Below, piece after piece: positions 56,969 through 64,000 of a stretch of DNA of 64,000 nt. How positions within the stretch are numbered: the first letter of the stretch is position 1; each line of letters starts with the position of its first letter. Position numbers and translations under genes: made by a program. Source of the stretch: Sphagnum compactum. Taxonomy: Eukaryota > Bryophyta > Sphagnopsida > Sphagnales. The notes under the pieces were generated by a model, which had not been told where the DNA came from, searched no databases, and was given only the letters and a program-made list of their open reading frames with translations. The stretch covers positions 5,084,001-5,148,000 of the forward strand of contig OZ234501.1 of NCBI GenBank assembly GCA_965153455.1, in the 5' to 3' direction.

Positions 56969-59900
56969 AGGTTATAAGTCTTTTGGTGGTTCTAACTTCC
57001 AACTACTGGTGAAAGTTGACTATGACTTGACCATCACTGTTGGGGGCAGATGGTCAATTGGATTTGAGGCTGTGACAATGAGGCCTTTGTGATCCCCTAA
57101 CATTTTCTCCATACCTCCATCATCATGTCTGCATGGTAGTCCTCACTGCAGGGGCTTCCCATGTCTAGGACGTGTTTTTGAATGAGCACTAGTTACTTCT
57201 AAGAGAGCACTCGCAGTTTTGTGTGTGCTAGCGACTTGTTCAGCATAGGTTCAAATGAGGACTGGATTCCCAATAGTAAGATTGACATGATTGTCATGAC
57301 TCCTGAGTGTTGAGCAATCTGCAAATTCTTCTTCAGTTTAGTTGATTTGTTTTTTGGCATAGAGTTCTGTGGGTTCTTACAGTGTGAACATGGTGAGTAT
57401 TCTGTACAACCCAGGTCAAGTATCTGAAGCTACAGCTGACCATAATACCATCCTGGCCTGGAGTTGGAGTTGGCAAAGAAACCCCTGTGCACAGCTGACC
57501 ATGCATGTTCTGCTGCATGCCAGATACAGGTTATATCTTCATGATTAAGTTTCTACCTAAGTTCTGTACTGTGCAAGGTTGACTTCCACTTTTTGTCACA
57601 CTGCTATGTTTGCTGTAGATGACACATGAATCTTTGGACCATGTTAGTGAGTCTTGCAGTACTTCTCAATATTTGGCTGGATGTGTTGAACTCACTCAAA
57701 GTGGAGAACAGAGTCAGATGTGAAGATTTTAAGAGATGGGATTTTCCCATTTTCTTTCCTTCTTTTGATAAACTATTATATGGGCCTTTGTAGCTTGCAG
57801 ATTATGTTCGGTTGGTCTGGGCAGGATCTTCATATTATTTTCAACAGGTTTAATGTTGGGATTTTCCCTATATAGCCACCTGAGCCAACCTGTTAATCCC
57901 AAGTGGAGGGCTTGAGCAACTTTTTGTGACAAACGGTTCATAGCATTAGATGCAACAATCCAATGGTGATGCAAAATCCTATAGATTTCCAGCCACAGCA
58001 AACCAAGGACCCTTTTAAGTTAGATTCGCTTGCCCTTGTGGATCTTCAAAGTAGGCTAGAATTGGAAAGACAGTAAGAAGTGTGAAGTGGGTGTGCAGAA
58101 GTGGCAGAGGGTAAGTCCACTTTTTGGACTTCTATTTTGCCACTTTCAGTGATTTGAGAGACTGTCTCACTTTTGTTCATACTGCTTTTGTTTTAGTTCT
58201 TTCCTTCTGTGCTGCTCCTTCTTCCTGGTTCTGAAATTCCTTTATCTGCAAGTCTTGCCTTGACTTAGCCTGGTTCTGGCTTTCTTAATCATTGGGAACA
58301 TTGATTCCTTCATTCTCTTCAGAGTTATTATGTATTTGTGTGTGTCATTTTGTGATAACAAGGTAAATGAATTTCTTACGGAGGTGATAAACAGTCGAGG
58401 AAGTAAGAAGTCTTTGAAGTCAAATCCTTATAGGGTTTTGCCATTCACTTGCTCCAGCCATGACCTGGGTCATTAGCTTTGTGACCTCATCTGTTAATCT
58501 GTAATATGTTGCCATGTGTTCCCAAGCTGCAAGTTAAGTCACATACTGGACTTGGAACAAGATGAATGAGAAAACGGGTCACAAAAGATATGAACAAAAA
58601 GAAGTTGACTTTGTCTCTACATGATCTTCTTTTTTGGTGTATGCAACTTGATGAAATGGTAGCATTGGAAACTTGTTGAAATTTATATTGAGGAAAATTG
58701 TATCTAGGGATTTGAAATGGATTGCATTTCATCTTGAAACATATTGTGGTTCAGATGCAAATAGTCTGAGAAGTTGACATTCTATGTTTGTGTTGAAACA
58801 TGTGAATCTTAGTAGTGATTTTGTTGATTGGGTGTTTGAAAATATTTAAGTTGCCACCAAGTCGAATGGACCTTGTGAATTTATGTGTCTTATGGAGTTC
58901 TTTGGTAAACATTTTATGGATGTTGTTAAGATTTGTGTCACGTCATTTATAAAATGTAGGAAGAGCCAAAGAGATGTGGGTTGGGATTAGGATTACAAAA
59001 AAATTGTTGTTTTAAATTTTCAAAACTGAGATTCAATTAGTTTTGTATCAATTCCGCTGATGATGGTAGCCTTGTTCATATAAGTTAGATGTGTTTAGGG
59101 TCCATTAGGAGTTTTGTCCTACCAAAATAAATTCTAATTTGGGATAAGTTTTGAATGGAATGGAAATGTGTCATTTCAAATATGTGATTTTCAAGAATTG
59201 GTTTTTTTCCAACACCATAGTCATAGATGATGGAAATGAGTAGCATATTTTCAATATCTTGTTCACCAATTTGCATTTTATTTATATTCAATTGAATTGG
59301 AATTCAACTCAATACAATGGGATTTGAATTCCATACAACAAATTTTATTTTATTTCAATTCAATCGAATGTGAACACAATTCAATTCAATGGAATTTGAA
59401 TTCCATTCAAGTTGCATGTAATGTCATTCAATATTTTCATTCAAGTGAAAATTAGTTTCCACAAAATCAACACATTGTTTTCACCATTTCATTCTCACTT
59501 GTAGTGCAAAACAATGCGTAGCCCAAGTTTATTAATATGGTAAATTAGATGGCCTTCAACAATCATTGTGTGGTTCACCACCACAATTAAATTTTCAAAT
59601 TTGGAATTTGATTAGCTTCGTATTAGTTTATTACTAAAGTAAATTAAACAACCTTCAACAATCCTAGTGTGCTTCACCGCCATTAAATTGCCACCATCCC
59701 TTCATTTTCTTAATGAATTTTTCAATTGTTAGAAATCAATCTATAGTTACAATTTGACTTGAATGTTTTTTTTTTTTTGGTTTATTGTTCACACTTAAAA
59801 TGGAAACCATGAAAATTTATTTTATTAATTTAACATTGACTTACAACCCCTTTTATGGGTTGTTATTCCACATTTTGTTTTTATTCTAAGATTTATGTTT

Positions 59901-61198
59901 TTGGAAGATTTGAAATTAAATTATGATTCATTTAACATCAACTTAATGCCCATTTAACATTGTGTGCCAAGTAGGGTTTGATGTTAACTAACATTCTTGA
60001 TGTAAATGCAACAAAAAAAAACTTGTCTTTTTAACATCAACTCAACATTAAGTGTGATTGTGGCTTAACAAAAGGTTATTGTAACATTAAAATAATATCA
60101 AGTTTGGATTTAACATGATGTTTATTATATCAATGTTTGTATTAATAGTTATCAAACATAAAAAAAAATTGCAATACACAATTCAATTATGATACACACT
60201 AAATGTGGTCCAAGGAGGCACTAATTATTTGTGACACGGAAAGGTAACCTTTGCTAGGTTATTTTCATTTTATGTTGCTTCTTTGTACTAGGGCTTTTCT
60301 TTGATGAATGTTGGCATGAAGATCAAAATCAATCTATTTTAGTATCTTGTGAACTCCCTTTATGAAATTAACTTTGTGATTGAGTCATGACCCCAAAAAA
60401 GAAATTCAGATTAAATCTCATAACTAAACAAGTATTAATAATGAACTCTACAATTGGGCTTGTAAAATGTTAAGGATTGAACACTCATGTTGTTGTTTTG
60501 TGATTCTCAAATTAAAATCTTCTTTATTTATATGTGTTGTTTTAAATTCATGCGACTATAATTATTACTTTGATATTTTAGTTCATATTCATTGAACATT
60601 TATTATTTTTCCATTGATGTTATTTAGTTTATACTTGTAAATTTTCAATGCAATAGTAAGTTTTGCATGAAAAATAATTTAAAAAGGTTAATTCTATAAA
60701 TTTGTAATTCGTAAACTTCCCTTCAAACATAGGAATGCTACTAATTTTGACTTGACATACTTTATTTTTTATTTATTGGTTGCATTTTGAATGTAATTTT
60801 CTTAATACATATGTGAGATCTTCTCAAATTTGTGACATTTCATGATGCAAATGAAACCTTAAAATTTTTGTGGACATTTGTTTTAATATTTAAAATGAGT
60901 GAAGTATCATATATGTGTTGTTGTTCATATTTAAAATTTCAAGTTTGAAAGGTTATTGAAGGATTTTAAGGTTTAGGGTTTAAGGTTACATTTTTGTTTC
61001 ATTAAATTTCTTACAAATTTTTGTACATTTCATATATATCGAAAACATGTTGTCATTACAATAGAACATGAAATTATTTTGATTGAAACTTTCATGCATA
61101 GGATGCAAATTGCAATATTAGTGTAACATACGGCACAATAAACATCAAAGATTCTACATTGTGAAAAATGAAACAACAAGATTTACCTTACACATGCA
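56969..61198. other. Gene-free region 3' of the PABN-like gene
   Basis: The first part is the 3' UTR/flank of the PABN-like gene. After about 58.8 kb it becomes AT-rich low complexity with AATTC/GAATT-rich repetition at 59,285-59,425. No domain is recognised in any frame. Confidence 0.5.
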
Positions 61199-62672
61199 TC
61201 ATGAGTCATGATATATTGATGAATGTAAAATTATAATAAACAATGTAATCAATAATGGATCTTTTACATATTTCCTCTTCACATCATCAATTAATTCACC
61301 CTTCACCACTAACATTACATTTGCCCATTTCCTTTTGGACAATGCATTCACAAATACATGTTCCTTCCCTTTCACATATTGTATGTCAAAGAAAAAATGT
61401 TGCCAAAATTCCACCCACCTACATTCCCTCCAACTCAAGGTGAATTGAATGGTCAAATATCACACACTCTCATAGTATGTTTCAATTTTAAAATCCATGC
61501 CCAAGACATAATGGTACCATATATTTAAAACATGTACAATGGTCAATAGTTTTTATCCCAAGTAGGGTAATTTTGTTCTACATGACATTTTTTTTTGATT
61601 TGTTAGTCACAACCTAAACCTTGCTACATTATAATGGTTCCTATGTTATCACTAGTTGCATCTATACAAAAAACTAGCTTCATCAATCTTAGAACATGGG
61701 CATGTGTGAAGGCTTCCTTCAAAGAATTAACAATATCTTCATAGTTAAAAGTTCACTCCATTTCATTCTTTCTTTAAAATTATTTATTTAATGGGGCAAT
61801 TTGTTTTTTAAATGACCTAATAATATTGTGATAAAACCCAACAAAGCACAAAAATCTTTTCACATCACTTTGGTCCTTAAGGCAAAGCTAATTTGCTATA
61901 ACCTAGGTTTTCTAGGATCGACCAATAAACCCTTCCTTATACACAATGTGGCTTAAATATTCCACTTGAAAGGCTAAAAACTCACATTTACTCATCTTGG
62001 CATAAGTTTTAAATTTTTTCGAAATTTGAAACACCTTGCACAAATGTTCCTTTTGATGTGTGCATGTGATGTTTTGGAATATACTGAAATATCATGCATG
62101 AGAATCAAAACAAACTTCCCAATGTATTTTTTGAAAAAAGGATTTGTTAAACACATAGCCAAGAATTCATAATGACCATATCAACTCGTAAAGGCAATCT
62201 TATAAATATCAAATTCCTTCACCTAAATTTGATGATACATGTTCCTCATGTCTATCCTTGAAAATATTTGGGTCCCACATGAATAATTAAATAGGTCATC
62301 AATCCAAAATAAGGGAACATTGTTTTTCATTGCAATTTTACTTAAACACCTATAGTTTATGAACATCCTAAATGTACCGTTTTATTTTATTTTGAATAAT
62401 ATCAACATTATTCGTGGGGGTTTAATGTAACTTTTTTCAAAAAAGGTCACATATTTGGTTTTTCCGAATCTTCATACTTCAACAAGAAATGCCAATAGGG
62501 GACACATGGAATTGGACTTGCCTTTTATTAATTCAATAGTATGATCTACTTCTTGTTCTTGGGGCAATCTTGACAACTCTTCATGGAATACATCAAAAAA
62601 TTCCCCAATAATCTTATCATGTTTAGTGATGGTGCGACTTAAAAATGTTGTGCAAATGAGGATGGACAATGT
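61199..62672 (-). pseudogene. Decayed Ty3/Gypsy pol (reverse transcriptase to RNase H)
   Basis: Read on the minus strand from 62,672 down, fragments occur in the normal Ty3/Gypsy order. First comes the RT entry (FFDVFHEELSRLPQEQEVDH then TIEL, 62,590-62,500), then INYRCLSKI and YHQI, then YGHYEFLAM followed by a LTN block (about 62,170). Next are the region around the catalytic Asp pair (KFVLILMHDISVYSK, where the usual DD is broken), KMSKCEF...VEYLSHIV (about 61,940), FVGFYHNIIRSFKKQIAPLN (about 61,790), and RNase H-end motifs (IQYVKGKEHVFVNALSKRK, about 61,370). Several in-frame stops and frameshifts separate them. I could not find flanking LTRs, integrase or gag. It is an old, inactive fragment. 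Confidence 0.8.
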
Positions 62673-64000
62673 TTAAACTATATTTTTACATATGTTTAAT
62701 AAACAAATATTACTCCTCAATTTTTTGGATTCATTTTGCTACCTAGCACAATTTGAAACTTTTGAATTTTTTGAATATTAGATCTGAATAAAAAAAAATT
62801 GTTTTGGAAAGGTGTTTGAAACTTTGTCTTACTTCAAATTGATGGTTGTCAGATTTTTTGGGTAAGTGAATTCAAAAACTAATGTTTGTTTAATTATTTT
62901 TGGAATGACGTTAAAATCATTGTGCAAGATTCATAGTTTTTGAAATATTTATTTTGCATTTAAAATTGTTAAGGATGGTTATATTATGGGGCTATTTTAT
63001 GTTTGTTCATGTTGAAGGTAGGAAATTTGTGTTTGATTGTTAACAAGTTTGTCAACAAATCAACTACTATAGTACAAAGGTAGCTTCAACACATGTTTGT
63101 TGAATAATTATTTAACTTTGGTTAAAATAGAATATGTTTACAATATTTTGAAAGATTCGTTAATTTCCTTCACAAAATTTTGGTTTTTGAAAAAAAATAT
63201 ATCTTGAAATTTTCAACATACTTGAAAATGATATAATTAATGTCAAAGCTACTAAAGTATTATGGTATTTCAAGTTGATTAGAAGTGGACATCATGATTG
63301 GACTGATTTATCTTCCAATACACATTGCATTATTACAAAATGTGGGTGTAGTTCAATAGTCCCTATTCAATGAACTAGTGAGTTCACTACATCTTGGCTA
63401 GGTCCGTTTATTGGGATTAGTAATTCATTCAAAATGCAATGACATCATTTAGCATACAAGGATGCATTTTGTTGTAGTGTTGTTTACATGCATTATGGTG
63501 TGATTTTCTTGGTAATTTTATGTTGAAATACAAAATGAATAAAATCATTTGACGATATGGTAGTGTTTTAATCCCATTCATGAAAAATTATATGATGAGT
63601 TTTTAAATTTCTAAAAAAGGAAACAGTTTTTACACGAAAACATTACAAGGAATTTGCAAATCAACAACTAGATTAACAACTAAATTTTAGTCAAAATTAC
63701 CATATGCAACTGCTACATGGCCTAATCACGTTAAACAAATCACATAAAATTCTAATCGTGAAAGACAATATATGGCATCAAGTTGCAATGGTAGTCACAT
63801 GAAGATGCAACTTACACAAACTTTTCATCCACCTAAACTAGCTTACATGGCATCGTCATTTTGCAACTAATTTTACAATTAAAAAATGTACTCACATTAT
63901 TTATATTTATCATTAAGATATTAAAATATTATTATATATATTATTGGTACTTTCATTAATGGTTACTTATACCATGTTGCCATGTGTCATTACTTAGGGC
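62673..64000. other. Gene-free AT-rich end of the window
   Basis: No domain is recognised. This should be the gag/protease side of the minus-strand Gypsy remnant if more of it survives, but I see no CCHC zinc knuckle or protease motif. The sequence is AT-rich with scattered stops in all frames. Confidence 0.45.

Overview
The window looks like nuclear DNA of a land plant, probably a non-flowering one such as a moss, fern or lycophyte, though this is an inference. It is AT-rich with long gene-poor stretches. The genes have many short exons with GT-AG introns. Interstitial TTTAGGG/CCCTAAA runs (plant-type telomere repeat) recur, for example at 5,696-5,722, 44,543-44,587 and 45,018-45,040. The protein families are plant-like: a receptor-like kinase of the At1g80640/At5g11020 type, a short plant-style RAB3GAP2 homologue, a nuclear poly(A)-binding protein and an organellar bL35. 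Nothing bacterial was seen.

Five protein-coding genes can be supported; I reconstructed their exons by hand from homology, reading phase and splice sites. (1) A minus-strand two-exon gene at 7,623-10,977 encodes about 1,051 residues: an ankyrin-like N-terminal part, a middle domain I do not recognise, and a 12-unit Lys/Glu/Asp repeat. (2) A minus-strand ten-exon receptor-like kinase lies at 31,028-34,848 (about 575 aa). (3) A plus-strand eight-exon RAB3GAP2-like gene lies at 45,620-49,675, with a TATA box and one probable GC-AG intron. (4) A minus-strand four-exon gene for ribosomal protein bL35, with a targeting-like extension, lies at 51,578-53,199. (5) A plus-strand seven-exon PABPN1/PABN-like gene lies at 54,422-56,968 (226 aa). 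Genes 3 and 4 are convergent, genes 4 and 5 divergent; together they form a compact housekeeping block at 45.5-57 kb. They do not form a pathway; they share only general housekeeping roles (Rab regulation, organellar translation, mRNA 3'-end handling).

The rest is repeat-rich. I see two small Mutator-like elements with long terminal inverted repeats (3,404-3,699 and 13,537-13,857), both carrying a transposase-type zinc-knuckle coding tail. One of them is inserted in a copy of a ~330-bp dispersed repeat that has four copies in the window. A ~1.5-kb foldback element with GTAGGTAG-rich arms lies at 22,505-23,985, and a near-perfect 104-bp hairpin element at 40,026-40,129. Decayed coding remnants of a hAT-type transposase (about 16,472-17,880, plus), a non-LTR reverse transcriptase (29,076-29,640, plus) and a Ty3/Gypsy pol (61,199-62,672, minus) are also present. 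Several local tandem duplications occur, including a ~390-bp duplication just upstream of the receptor-kinase gene.

The large gene-free stretches (1-3.3 kb, 14.1-16.4 kb, 17.9-22.5 kb, 26.3-28.9 kb, 36.5-44.0 kb, 57-61 kb, 62.7-64 kb) show only AT-rich low-complexity sequence, microsatellites and dispersed repeats. I could not identify tRNA, rRNA or other RNA genes by eye, but short ones may have been missed.
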